DNA from: Flavobacteriaceae bacterium R38
GTDB lineage: Bacteria; Bacteroidota; Bacteroidia; Flavobacteriales; Flavobacteriaceae
Direction: 5' to 3'
NCBI GenBank assembly: GCA_009901575.1
Contig: WXYP01000002.1
Span: 434,001-498,000 of the forward strand
DNA length: 64,000 nucleotides
Positions 27,499 to 34,913 of this stretch are shown piece by piece. The notes beneath the pieces were generated by a model. That model ran no database searches, was not told where the DNA came from, and saw only the letters and a list, made by a program, of their open reading frames with translations. Numbering within the stretch: the first letter of the stretch is position 1; every line of letters begins with the position of its first letter. Position numbers and translations under genes: made by a program.

Positions 27499-28773
27499 TT
27501 ATATTTTAAACCTGTTGAATGCTTCTTTTTCTAATGTTTCTCTATGATCAGGGTGTGCAATAGATATCAAAGCTTTAGCCCGTTGTTTTAAACTTTTTCC
27601 AAAAAGATCTACAATACCGTATTCGGTAACTACATAATGTATATGTGCTCTTGTTGTAGTGACTCCGGCTCCTTTTTTTAGATAAGGTGTGATTTTAGAC
27701 ATTCCATTATTTGCCGTAGAAGGCATAGCAAAAATAGCTTTTCCTCCTTCAGATAGTGCTGCCCCTCTTATAAAATCCATTTGACCTCCCACACCAGAAT
27801 ATTGATAGGTACCTATAGTATCTGCACATACTTGTCCGGTTAAGTCTATTTCTATAGCACTGTTGATAGCAGTTACCTTTGGATTCAATTTAATAAGTGA
27901 GGTATCATTAGTATAACTGGCCTCTTTAAAATGGACCAGGGGGTTATCGTCCATAAAATCATATAATTTCTTAGACCCAACTGCAAAACAGGTCACAAGT
28001 TTTCCGGTTTTTAATTTTTTCTCTTCTCCGGTGATGATTCCTTTTTCTACTAAGGGCAGGATACCGTCAGAAAACATTTCCGTATGAATACCCAGGCGTT
28101 TATGGTTTGATAAATTATTTAAAACCGCATTAGGAATGTTCCCGATACCCATTTGTAAAGTGGCACCATCATCTACTAATTGTGCTACATTTTTCCCGAT
28201 TTGGTGTTCTATTGGGGTAAGAGAACTTAGGTTTGAACTATGTATAGGCCTGTCTATTTCTATAGCATAATCAATATTTTTTACATGAATGATACCATCT
28301 CCATGTGTTCTTGGTACTTGCGGATTTACTTGTGCAATAACTGTTTTAGCAGCCTGGATTGCAGAGAGTGTAATGTCTACAGATGTTCCTAAAGAGCAAT
28401 ATCCGTGACGATCTGGAGGAGAGACCTGGATAAAAGCAACATCAATTGGTAAAATATTTCTTTTAAAAAGCCAATGAATTTCACTTAAAAAGATAGGGAT
28501 ATAATCCCCGTTATTTTTATTCACACCATTACGTACATTTTTCCCGACAAAACAACTATTGAGTTTAAATGCTTCACTATATGGAGCTTCCATGTATTTT
28601 GCTTCACCCTCGGTATGTGCCTGAATAATTTCTACATCACTTAACTCTTTATACCTGAGACATAGAGATTCAATTAATTCGTTGGGGGTCATAGCTGCAC
28701 CTTGAAAAAATAAGCAGTTTCCGGATTTTACGTGAGAAACAGCAGTAAAAGGGTCAATTATTTTTATGTTCAT
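27499..28773 (-). CDS. Acetyl-CoA hydrolase / 4-hydroxybutyrate CoA-transferase family
   Basis: A 424-residue class I CoA-transferase. Visible are the N-terminal half (HGYCSLGTSVDITLSAIQ; DGATLQMGIGNIPNAVL), the catalytic glutamate E232 in LGIHTEMFSDGILPLV, and the C-terminal domain (GVGGQMDFIRGAALSEGGKA; RAHIHYVVTEYGIVDLFG). It moves CoA between acetyl-CoA and another carboxylate, or hydrolyses acetyl-CoA; the sequence resembles the 4-hydroxybutyrate/acetate group more than the succinyl one. It is the last gene before the island-like region. Confidence 0.9.
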   Translation of the reverse strand: MNIKIIDPFTAVSHVKSGNCLFFQGAAMTPNELIESLCLRYKELSDVEIIQAHTEGEAKYMEAPYSEAFKLNSCFVGKNVRNGVNKNNGDYIPIFLSEIHWLFKRNILPIDVAFIQVSPPDRHGYCSLGTSVDITLSAIQAAKTVIAQVNPQVPRTHGDGIIHVKNIDYAIEIDRPIHSSNLSSLTPIEHQIGKNVAQLVDDGATLQMGIGNIPNAVLNNLSNHKRLGIHTEMFSDGILPLVEKGIITGEEKKLKTGKLVTCFAVGSKKLYDFMDDNPLVHFKEASYTNDTSLIKLNPKVTAINSAIEIDLTGQVCADTIGTYQYSGVGGQMDFIRGAALSEGGKAIFAMPSTANNGMSKITPYLKKGAGVTTTRAHIHYVVTEYGIVDLFGKSLKQRAKALISIAHPDHRETLEKEAFNRFKI

Positions 28774-28806
28774 TTTGTCTTTACTTTTAGTAGTCGTTTT
28801 TTTGAC

Positions 28807-28853
28807 AATGATAATCTGTATTCAGTTATTATCATTTTATCTCGACAAAATTA
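28807..28853 (-). promoter_or_regulatory. Candidate promoter and operator of the CoA-transferase gene
   Basis: On the minus strand TAATTTTG (28853-28846) matches the -7 consensus TAnnTTTG. Just downstream of it, a 9-bp inverted repeat AATGATAAT (28807-28815) / ATTATCATT (28828-28836) lies in the likely leader and could bind a dimeric regulator. No TTG box is at the right distance. Confidence 0.42.
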
Positions 28854-28920
28854 GATATAGAAAAAAGGCATTGATATGATAAAAATCATATTCTAAAAAG
28901 GAAATATAGTAGAAGTTTTA

Positions 28921-28976
<56 letters not shown>

Positions 28977-29443
28977 TGAGGATGATTCATATTTAAAACA
29001 ATTAAAGTAACTATAAAGTGTAAACTATAATATGCGTTATGTAAAATTGCTTTAGAAACGATTGATAATTCTAACTTAGTATTGATGTTATGTAAAATTA
29101 CTCACAGGTTTATTATTGTTTTAAATCTGTGTTCATGAATACAAATCAAAAATTTGTATTTGCCGCGCCCAACCGCTATATTGTTTTTAAAAAATTAAAT
29201 GCTTTTATGGCATTTATTTTTAAACTCAATTTGCCAACGCTTGGCCACACCAAAAAAAGCTAAACCTTTTGCTCTTAATTATAATTCTCGTATTCGGGGA
29301 AAATCCTGCAAATTTTTTTTCTAGGACATTCTCGTAAGCTTGCCACAAGAGTATAAAATTTTCCCTGGCTCAAATCCACGCTCTAAAATTTCTATACACT
29401 TGTTCACTATAGAACTATAATTAAACATTTTTAGAGTTTGCAT

Positions 29444-29465
29444 ACCTGCCTGTCGGCAGACAGGT
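29444..29465. repeat. Dispersed ACCTGCCTG palindrome
   Basis: ACCTGCCTGTCGGCAGACAG plus GT is a 22-base near-palindrome (9-nt arms, one mismatch, 4-nt loop). Palindromes of this kind are scattered in many Bacteroidota genomes; no coding role is indicated. Confidence 0.6.
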
Positions 29466-29734
29466 CTTTTTGTCTTGATACAAAAAGAAACAAAAAAATC
29501 AAGGCTGGCAGAAACCTTTGGAAACAATAAACGGCTCAATCGCTATATTTTAGAAAACATTGGAACTTGTTAAGATTGCTCTGAACTTGCTTTAAAACTT
29601 TATTAGTATTAAGAATATGTATTGCTAGCCCTCTAAAATATGTACGCTCTTTCACCTATTGTTTTAGCCAAAGTTTTCTGAGGCCGTTTTGCCAATGCTA
29701 CATCCAGATAAAACAAGCTCTATTTTACATAATA

Positions 29735-30031
29735 TTATGATGATCTCAATACTAAATCGTATCTACTATCATCTACTGTAATAGTCATTTCTGATTTATC
29801 CAAACTCAAGCTCCAAATTTCAATAGAGTTTTCATCATCAAATATTAACATTCTTGTATTATCAGGAGTTATTTCAGATAATTGAAGCTCTTTTGTTTCT
29901 ATGGATTTTTTTCCTTTTCCTAATATATCTACTAGATTTCCAAAATTTGGATTTCTTTGACTACCAATAAATAAATTAAATTCTTTTCCTAGCCAAAGAC
30001 CATATATATCACTTAATTTTATTTCCTCCAT
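29735..30031 (-). CDS. Small hypothetical protein in an operon with an XRE regulator
   Basis: A 98-residue soluble protein (IKLSDIYGLWLGKEFNLFIG; FDDENSIEIWSLSLDKSEMT), probably all-beta. No family recognised. It starts 37 bases after the XRE regulator on the same strand. The two could form a regulator/partner pair, such as a toxin-antitoxin pair, but no toxin motif is visible and I make no such claim. Confidence 0.55.
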   Translation of the reverse strand: MEEIKLSDIYGLWLGKEFNLFIGSQRNPNFGNLVDILGKGKKSIETKELQLSEITPDNTRMLIFDDENSIEIWSLSLDKSEMTITVDDSRYDLVLRSS

Positions 30032-30068
30032 TCCCCTCTCCTATTGATTTTAAGGATTAATTCTTTAA

Positions 30069-30275
30069 TCATTTAGTAGAAACTAATAATTCTCTAATAT
30101 CTACATCAAGAATTTCTGCTATTCTTTTTAAATCTTTTAAATGTGGTTGTGATTTATTATTGCAAAAAGCCGTTACAGAAGTTGTACTTTTCCCTAATTC
30201 TTCGGCAAGCCAAACTTGTGATTTGCCTTGAATCACTAAAACTTCTTTTATTCTATTTATCCTTTCTATTGCCAT
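30069..30275 (-). CDS. Small XRE-family DNA-binding regulator
   Basis: A 68-residue Cro/C1-type helix-turn-helix protein. The HTH is at about residues 17-58: SQVWLAEELGKSTTSVTAFC, then NNKSQPHLKDLKRIAEILDV. Without any extra domain, it probably dimerises on an operator. The divergent intergenic region to its right contains two direct repeats that could be its site. It is the first gene of a two-gene unit with the 98-residue protein. Confidence 0.85.
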   Translation of the reverse strand: MAIERINRIKEVLVIQGKSQVWLAEELGKSTTSVTAFCNNKSQPHLKDLKRIAEILDVDIRELLVSTK

Positions 30276-30323
30276 ATTTATTAATGTATTCTACTTTAAA
30301 TATATAATACATTCTTGTTAAAA

Positions 30324-30418
30324 TATAAGTTTAAATTAAATTTTAGTAATCTAAACTTGTGTTTTTAAAATTTTAATTATAAGTTTGAATTAACTTTATG
30401 TAAGTAAAAATTACATAA
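30324..30418. promoter_or_regulatory. Direct repeats and palindrome between divergent genes (candidate XRE operator)
   Basis: TATAAGTTTAAATTAA (30324-30339) and TATAAGTTTGAATTAA (30378-30393) differ by one base. A palindrome TTATGTAA/TTACATAA follows (30396-30403 with 30411-30418). They lie between the XRE gene and the plus-strand 61-residue gene, a typical place for autoregulation. Confidence 0.45.
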
Positions 30419-30468
30419 AAGTAACTAAAACTTAAATTTTTATTGTTAATAACTTTATTTCAAATTTT

Positions 30469-30654
30469 ATGCCATATCCAAAATACACCAAAGCAGACTT
30501 AGAGAAAATCGTATATACACAACTAGATAATCTAAATGCCATTCACGATTTATTACGCATTATGAAACTACAAAATGAACTTATCGAAAATGCTAATAAG
30601 AAATTAAAAGATGAAGTAATTGATTTTAAAAAACGAGTTAATTATGGTAGGTAA
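30469..30654 (+). CDS. Small helical hypothetical protein
   Basis: A 61-residue frame (MPYPKYTKADLEKIVYTQLD) that would form one long helix or coiled coil rich in N, K and L. The ATG is well placed after an AT-rich leader with the candidate operators. No family recognised; the small size makes it uncertain as a gene, but its frame has a normal amino-acid profile. Confidence 0.5.
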   Translation: MPYPKYTKADLEKIVYTQLDNLNAIHDLLRIMKLQNELIENANKKLKDEVIDFKKRVNYGR

Positions 30655-30668
30655 ATGTTGCAGTAATA

Positions 30669-31424
30669 TTATCCTTTTGGAATTAAACTATTTTGATTCA
30701 TCCATTTATGAGCTTTTAATATATCTTCCGAAGTGAACTTTTTTTTCTTTTCCTCAGACCACTTAAAAACTCTTTCAATTAGTAATGCAGAAGTAAAAAC
30801 TTCTTTATTCTTTATTAATTCATCAAGGCAAGAATATATAGTAGCAACAAGCTCTACTTTCTTTGTTGGTGGTTTTCTAAAAGTTTCTATTAACCATTCA
30901 ATAGAGTCTTTACTATCATTGTAATAATTATTAAAATATGGCTTATATGACTCAACGTTTTCTCCAAATGAGTAGATATAATTTTTATATCCATTTTCCT
31001 GTTTAATTTCTACATCAAACCATTTAAGCCTTTTAAATTCCTTATCTACAGAGTGCATAAACCTCCAATCAAATGGGCCTGCAGCTTGTTTAGTGTATCT
31101 GACAGTTAGTTCCATATTTGAAGCTTGTTCACATAAGTACATAAGTTTTTGAAATTTTACGTGACCAAAAGTTCTTTCATTGTATAAATTATATACAATG
31201 TCAGCAGCTAAAACTACTCGCTTAAAAAAAAGTGATTTACTATTCTGAGTATCTTTTTTTTTCTGTAAGGCTTCAATCTTTTTTAATCCTTTACTAACAA
31301 ATTTTTCAATATCCACCCCATTTTCTGTCAGATATTCTGTAGAAACTTCTTCATTATAACTAACAGAATCAGCAAAATCATAAAGAAAACTTTTTAAATT
31401 ATCTATTTCTTTAGCTTTACTCAT
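30669..31424 (-). CDS. Panacea (DUF4065/SocA-like) domain protein
   Basis: A 251-residue protein. Residues 65-150 hold the Panacea-type pattern: AADIVYNLYNERTFGHVKFQ, then KLMYLCEQASNMELTVRYTK, then QAAGPFDWRFMHSVDKEFKR. Panacea domains act as proteolysis-adaptor or antitoxin modules (SocA, and toxin-antitoxin pairs) and also occur in restriction-system subunits. The N-terminal 60 and C-terminal 100 residues are helical and unassigned. The ATG overlaps the stop of the sigma-like gene by 4 bases, so the two are translated together. An adaptor or antitoxin role is inference. Confidence 0.72.
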   Translation of the reverse strand: MSKAKEIDNLKSFLYDFADSVSYNEEVSTEYLTENGVDIEKFVSKGLKKIEALQKKKDTQNSKSLFFKRVVLAADIVYNLYNERTFGHVKFQKLMYLCEQASNMELTVRYTKQAAGPFDWRFMHSVDKEFKRLKWFDVEIKQENGYKNYIYSFGENVESYKPYFNNYYNDSKDSIEWLIETFRKPPTKKVELVATIYSCLDELIKNKEVFTSALLIERVFKWSEEKKKKFTSEDILKAHKWMNQNSLIPKG

Positions 31425-32026
31425 TTTTTATTTTTTAAAAGTAACTTCATTTCTGTATCTAGTAATCGTTTCATTCTTCTCGAACGATTATCAAACTCTT
31501 TTAAAGGGATTTCTAACTGTTTACATATTTCAGACCTCTTTAAATCTTTATAATATAATAGGTCAAAAATTTCTTTAAGTTCTTTCTTTTTATTTAGTTT
31601 TTTGTTTATCCTATCTTCAAAAATTTGTAAGTCAATATTTTCTTCTATTAAATCATCTTTCTTAATCAATCCATCGATAGAAAATTCATTTGATTCATTT
31701 TCATCATTTTTTGGAGCTTTTAAAATAATTCTTTTTCTAACTCCAGCTGATTCCTTAAAATTTGATATTAACTGTCGTAATATATAATATTTTAGATAAT
31801 TAATTAAATCCGGATTTCTTTTGGGGTCAAACTTCTCTTTATTTTCTAAATATTTAGTGATTGACTCCAATGCGAAATCATAAGCAAGTTGCTCTCTCCT
31901 GTTAGTGAACTGTTTGTTTCCAAGTAAGCTATATGCATAAGCCATAAGTACTTTTATAGCCCTATCCCACTCGATTTCATCATAGTTCTCTTTTACTTCA
32001 TATTTACCAGATTGTACAACCTTCAT
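31421..32026 (-). CDS. Sigma-70-family-like protein
   Basis: A 201-residue protein with a weak region-2 pattern (QLAYDFALESITKYLENKEK; YLKYYILRQLISNFKES) and a region-4-like helix-turn-helix at residues 150-190 (IFDLLYYKDLKRSEICKQLE; FDNRSRRMKRLL). The middle is an acidic linker. It resembles phage- and island-encoded sigma factors more than housekeeping or classical ECF ones. It overlaps the Panacea gene by 4 bases. A terminator-like hairpin lies 15 bases upstream of its ATG. Whether it directs RNA polymerase or only binds DNA is not clear. Confidence 0.65.
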   Translation of the reverse strand: MKVVQSGKYEVKENYDEIEWDRAIKVLMAYAYSLLGNKQFTNRREQLAYDFALESITKYLENKEKFDPKRNPDLINYLKYYILRQLISNFKESAGVRKRIILKAPKNDENESNEFSIDGLIKKDDLIEENIDLQIFEDRINKKLNKKKELKEIFDLLYYKDLKRSEICKQLEIPLKEFDNRSRRMKRLLDTEMKLLLKNKK

Positions 32027-32040
32027 TTATTAATGCTGAA

Positions 32041-32073
32041 TAAAAAATAAAAATTACCATTGAATGGTAATTT
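32041..32073 (-). terminator. Terminator-like hairpin in the leader of the sigma-like gene
   Basis: Perfect 10-bp stem AAATTACCAT (32051-32060) / ATGGTAATTT (32064-32073) with loop TGA. On the minus strand it is followed by a T-run (TTTTTATTTTTTA). No minus-strand gene lies further right, so the hairpin is either an attenuator of the sigma/Panacea operon, an insulator against antisense transcripts, or a palindromic operator between the two divergent operons. Confidence 0.6.
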
Positions 32074-32149
32074 ACTAGTTCTGTTTAGCATATATAAATG
32101 TAAACAAACAGTTACAATATAAATATAATCTAATTCAAAATATAAAATT

Positions 32150-32323
32150 ATGGCAAAAAATAAACCAATTGGAGACAATGCAAGAAAAGGAGCAGTAAAA
32201 GGACGCTCACAAATATTAAACCCTAAAACCAATCTCTATGTAAAGAGAGACGCAGAAACAGGAAGATTTATGGATGTAAAAACTACTGGAGGTAAATTTA
32301 AAGGAGTACGAAAAGAAAAATAA
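32150..32323 (+). CDS. Small conserved basic protein, 57 residues
   Basis: ATG at 32150, TAA at 32321-32323. The protein starts MAKNKPIGDNARKGAVKGRS and ends TGGKFKGVRKEK. I recognise this as a widespread small family of bacterial proteins with the same N-terminus (GDNARKGAVKGRSQ) and C-terminus (KFKGVRxEK), function unknown. It is basic and lacks hydrophobic segments, so probably cytoplasmic and nucleic-acid associated. It lies 14 bases before the LRAT-like gene and may lead the Pycsar-like operon, although in other genomes such genes occur in many contexts. Confidence 0.8.
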   Translation: MAKNKPIGDNARKGAVKGRSQILNPKTNLYVKRDAETGRFMDVKTTGGKFKGVRKEK

Positions 32324-32337
32324 CTAATATAAATTTT

Positions 32338-32763
32338 ATGATAAATAACTTAATAACTAGCAATCAATTACAACCAGCAGATGTAATTATTGCAAAAAAA
32401 AGAACAGGATTAGGTCGTATACTTAATCATTATTTAGTCTACACAGGTAATGGCGTTTTTACGGGGAACCTAAAAGATGGTGTTAAAGAATTAACACATT
32501 TTGAGCTTGGTAATTTACTCAATGAGTATGAACCTGTTAAAATCAAAAGATTTGAGGGAAATAATATTCAACGTCAATGGGCAATAAACAGAGCATTCTC
32601 TAGATTGGGAGAAAAATATAATCTCACTTTTTTTAATTGTGAACATTATGCTAATTGGGTACAAAAGGGAAAAGAAAGTAGTGTACAAGTAACTATTGCA
32701 TTAGCTGTTCTGTTTTTTGGGCTTGCTTATAAATTAATAAAAGTCAATAATGGAAAAAGATAG
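32338..32763 (+). CDS. LRAT-like (NlpC/P60-superfamily) acyltransferase with C-terminal membrane anchor
   Basis: A 141-residue protein of the lecithin-retinol acyltransferase fold. QPADVIIAKKRTGLGRILNH leads to the first catalytic His H31 (NHYLVYTGNGVF), and FFNCEHYANWV carries nucleophile C101 in the family motif NCEH. A hydrophobic segment at about residues 116-134 (SVQVTIALAVLFFGLAYKLI) is a membrane anchor, as in mammalian H-REV107 phospholipases. Members act on phospholipid acyl esters. It overlaps the PycTM-like gene by 14 bases, so it is translated with the defence genes. I infer a lipid-directed effector or accessory; no other function visible. Confidence 0.78.
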   Translation: MINNLITSNQLQPADVIIAKKRTGLGRILNHYLVYTGNGVFTGNLKDGVKELTHFELGNLLNEYEPVKIKRFEGNNIQRQWAINRAFSRLGEKYNLTFFNCEHYANWVQKGKESSVQVTIALAVLFFGLAYKLIKVNNGKR

Positions 32764-33241
32764 ATTGATTTACACTATAGGTAGGTTTGACCATTATTTT
32801 GAGAGTGTAAATAATAAGACAGCTGTTTACATCGCTATAAACACGTTTATCTTAGGAGGCATATTAACAGGTTACGTTAATGTTGAAAAATACATTAAAA
32901 AATATGTGGATTTCTTTAATATCAATTTATCTATAGTCCTTGCTTTAGGGTTAATTACATTGATAATACTAATTTATGCTAGTATTCCATACTTTTCTAA
33001 AAAACCAAATTCGCTTTTTTACTTTGGTACAATTGGCTCTCAATCTAAAGATAGTTTTATAGAGAAGTCAAAAAAATATGAAACTAAAGATGAGATTAAA
33101 GATTTAAGAAATCAGGTTTATATACTTTCTAAGGGCTTAAATACAAAATTTGTTCGTCTGAAACTATCTGGGCAGTTATTAGTAATACAATTCATTGCCC
33201 TTATTCCACTAATAATAATCTTTTTAATCAACAAATTTTAA
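32750..33241 (+). CDS. Pycsar membrane effector (PycTM, DUF5706-like)
   Basis: A 163-residue protein beginning DRLIYTIGRFDHYFESVNNK, then TAVYIAINTFILGGILTGYV (first membrane helix), a second at about 56-80 (LSIVLALGLITLIILIYASI), and a C-terminal third (about 142-161). The cytosolic part has IGSQSKDSFIEKSKKYETKD. This is the layout of the Pycsar effector domain, which upon binding of cyclic pyrimidine nucleotide (cCMP or cUMP) disrupts the membrane. It lies 3 bases before the cyclase gene. Family-level evidence is strong from pattern and neighbour. Confidence 0.85.
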   Translation: MEKDRLIYTIGRFDHYFESVNNKTAVYIAINTFILGGILTGYVNVEKYIKKYVDFFNINLSIVLALGLITLIILIYASIPYFSKKPNSLFYFGTIGSQSKDSFIEKSKKYETKDEIKDLRNQVYILSKGLNTKFVRLKLSGQLLVIQFIALIPLIIIFLINKF

Positions 33242-33244
33242 TAT

Positions 33245-34249
33245 ATGAACATATACAATGACTATATGAATATAATTAAAGAAGCGGTAGATTCCGATTC
33301 TTCAAATTATTTAAGTAAAGGACTTGGTTATCCATCTCCAAAAAGAAGTAATGAACAATTTGTTAATCTTTACTCTAAAATAAATGAAAATAAAATTGCG
33401 CCTAGTCTTAGAACTTTTTCTGAAACTTTAGGCAAGACTATAGATTTTAATCAGGAGTTAGGTTCACATCCTAGTTTTAGACATTTAAAAAATACAAGTA
33501 ATACAGAAGAGCATTATATTGTTTCTGCTTTTTTTGACATAAAAGGAAGCACAAATCTTTTTAAAAAATTTGATAAAGAAACTGTCTTCTTAATTACAAA
33601 TGCGATTTTAAAAGCAGGTATTCATACAGTTTTAATATTTGGAGGATATGTCCACAGATTACAAGGAGACGGTATGTTCGTTTATTTTGGTGGAAAATCT
33701 ATTGATAAAAAAGAAGCTGTATCAAAAGCTTTACAAGCTGTTAGTGTTTATACTTACTTTGTTAAAAACGATTTAAAAGAATATTTGCAAGCTCAAGGGA
33801 TTGAAAATATTTCAATTAGAAGTGGAATTGATTTAGGGGATAACGAAAATGTGTTGTGGGGTAATTCTGGTATTGGAGAAATAAGTGAAATAACTACGTG
33901 CAGTTTACATACTAGTTTGGCTAGTAAAATGCAATCTTCTGCAACTTCAAATGGAGTTGTTGTTGGTCAATATATAAAAGATGAAATGATGGATGATGAA
34001 TATTTTTCAACTGTTACAAGTAGAACAGGCAGTGAAAATGATAGATACATATACAGAATAGATGATAGAAACTTTTACTATACACAATATGATTTTAAGT
34101 GGGAGAAATTTTTGAAAAAGCAAAACTATGTAGCAACAGACCAGATGGGTAGAGTTATTGTAAAAACAGGAGCTAGGTTAAGCCCTTTATCAACAACAAG
34201 TTTAAAACCTATTGCTGACCTAAATAAACCTTACTTTTCTAATGAATAA
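33245..34249 (+). CDS. Pycsar-type class III nucleotide cyclase (PycC-like)
   Basis: A 334-residue soluble protein. A class III cyclase catalytic core lies at residues 90-245. Metal-binding Asp D98 is in SAFFDIKGSTNLF and D142 in HRLQGDGMFVYFGG. RSGIDLG precedes the helix LWGNSGIGEISEITTCSLHT and SLASKMQSSATSNGVVVG, which match the PycC pattern and not the usual WGxxVNxAAR of adenylate cyclases. PycC enzymes make cCMP or cUMP after phage infection and the cyclic nucleotide activates a PycTM partner. No membrane segment. Whether the product is cCMP or cUMP cannot be read here. The stop overlaps the E2-like gene by 8 bases. Confidence 0.85.
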   Translation: MNIYNDYMNIIKEAVDSDSSNYLSKGLGYPSPKRSNEQFVNLYSKINENKIAPSLRTFSETLGKTIDFNQELGSHPSFRHLKNTSNTEEHYIVSAFFDIKGSTNLFKKFDKETVFLITNAILKAGIHTVLIFGGYVHRLQGDGMFVYFGGKSIDKKEAVSKALQAVSVYTYFVKNDLKEYLQAQGIENISIRSGIDLGDNENVLWGNSGIGEISEITTCSLHTSLASKMQSSATSNGVVVGQYIKDEMMDDEYFSTVTSRTGSENDRYIYRIDDRNFYYTQYDFKWEKFLKKQNYVATDQMGRVIVKTGARLSPLSTTSLKPIADLNKPYFSNE

Positions 34250-34901
34250 CTCCAAATTAGATAAAGATTTAAAGGCTTTTCTAGATTTATATAGCAAGTT
34301 TACATACAATGAAAGACCTAACAAGCAATGTTTATTATTAAAAGGAGATATTGATATTTGTGATATAGATGGTAACTATTGGGATACTTTTGAAATTGAA
34401 ATTTATATTGATAAAAGTAAATACCCTCATCACGCTCCTATTGTTGTAGAATCTAGTAACATTATTAAAAGAGATATTGATTGGCATATAAGTAAAGATG
34501 GTGTATGTTGCTTAGATATTGACCACGAAATAGAATATCTCTCGAAAAGAGGCGTAAATATTACATCTTTTTATCAAAAAAAGATATATCCATATTTTAC
34601 AAATACATTATATCGGATAAAAAACGGAGAATATGCAAATGGAGAATATTTGCATAATTTTGATGGTATTATCCAGTTTTATAGAGAGAAACTACAAATT
34701 TCAGATATTAAAGTTATTCTTGGAATATTAAATAGAATCATAGAAAATAAAGTCCCTGGAAGAAATAGTACGTGCTTATGTGGTTCTGAAAAAAAAATAA
34801 AAAAATGTCATTTAGAATCTATTGAATTTTTGAAAAGTCTTTCTAAGGATAGAATTATAAAAGATTTAGAGGGTTTTAAATCTTTAACTAATAATAATTA
34901 A
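34242..34901 (+). CDS. E2/UBC-like protein with SEC-C zinc motif
   Basis: A 219-residue protein. Residues 5-150 have the layout of a prokaryotic E2 (ubiquitin-conjugating-like) domain: strands around FEIEIYIDKSKYPHHAPIVV, then the active-site segment DWHISKDGVCCLDIDHE with C90 (or C89) as likely catalytic cysteine, and later GEYLHNFDGIIQFYREKL. Residues 172-190 are a SEC-C motif, PGRNSTCLCGSEKKIKKCH, with CxC...CH zinc ligands. No E1 or deubiquitinase gene is near. It overlaps the cyclase by 8 bases. In type II-short CBASS a lone E2 boosts a CD-NTase; I infer a similar job here on the Pycsar cyclase. Confidence 0.78.
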   Translation: MNNSKLDKDLKAFLDLYSKFTYNERPNKQCLLLKGDIDICDIDGNYWDTFEIEIYIDKSKYPHHAPIVVESSNIIKRDIDWHISKDGVCCLDIDHEIEYLSKRGVNITSFYQKKIYPYFTNTLYRIKNGEYANGEYLHNFDGIIQFYREKLQISDIKVILGILNRIIENKVPGRNSTCLCGSEKKIKKCHLESIEFLKSLSKDRIIKDLEGFKSLTNNN

Positions 34902-34913
34902 TACTTTTATGTT

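Noticed and set aside
29321-29539. 72-residue minus-strand frame
   Set aside because: It runs over a dispersed palindrome and remnant-like DNA; its peptide (PVCRQAGMQ) is the usual by-product of translating this repeat.
32023-32232. 69-residue minus-strand frame opposite the small basic gene
   Set aside because: It is antisense to the recognised small conserved protein and has no family resemblance.
33245-34249. Ordinary adenylate cyclase
   Set aside because: The neighbouring PycTM-like gene and the EITTCS...SLASKMQ helix fit pyrimidine cyclases better; cAMP is not excluded without an assay.
34242-34901. SecA-like protein because of the SEC-C motif
   Set aside because: Only the C-terminal zinc motif is shared; there is no helicase core, and SEC-C is found on many unrelated proteins.
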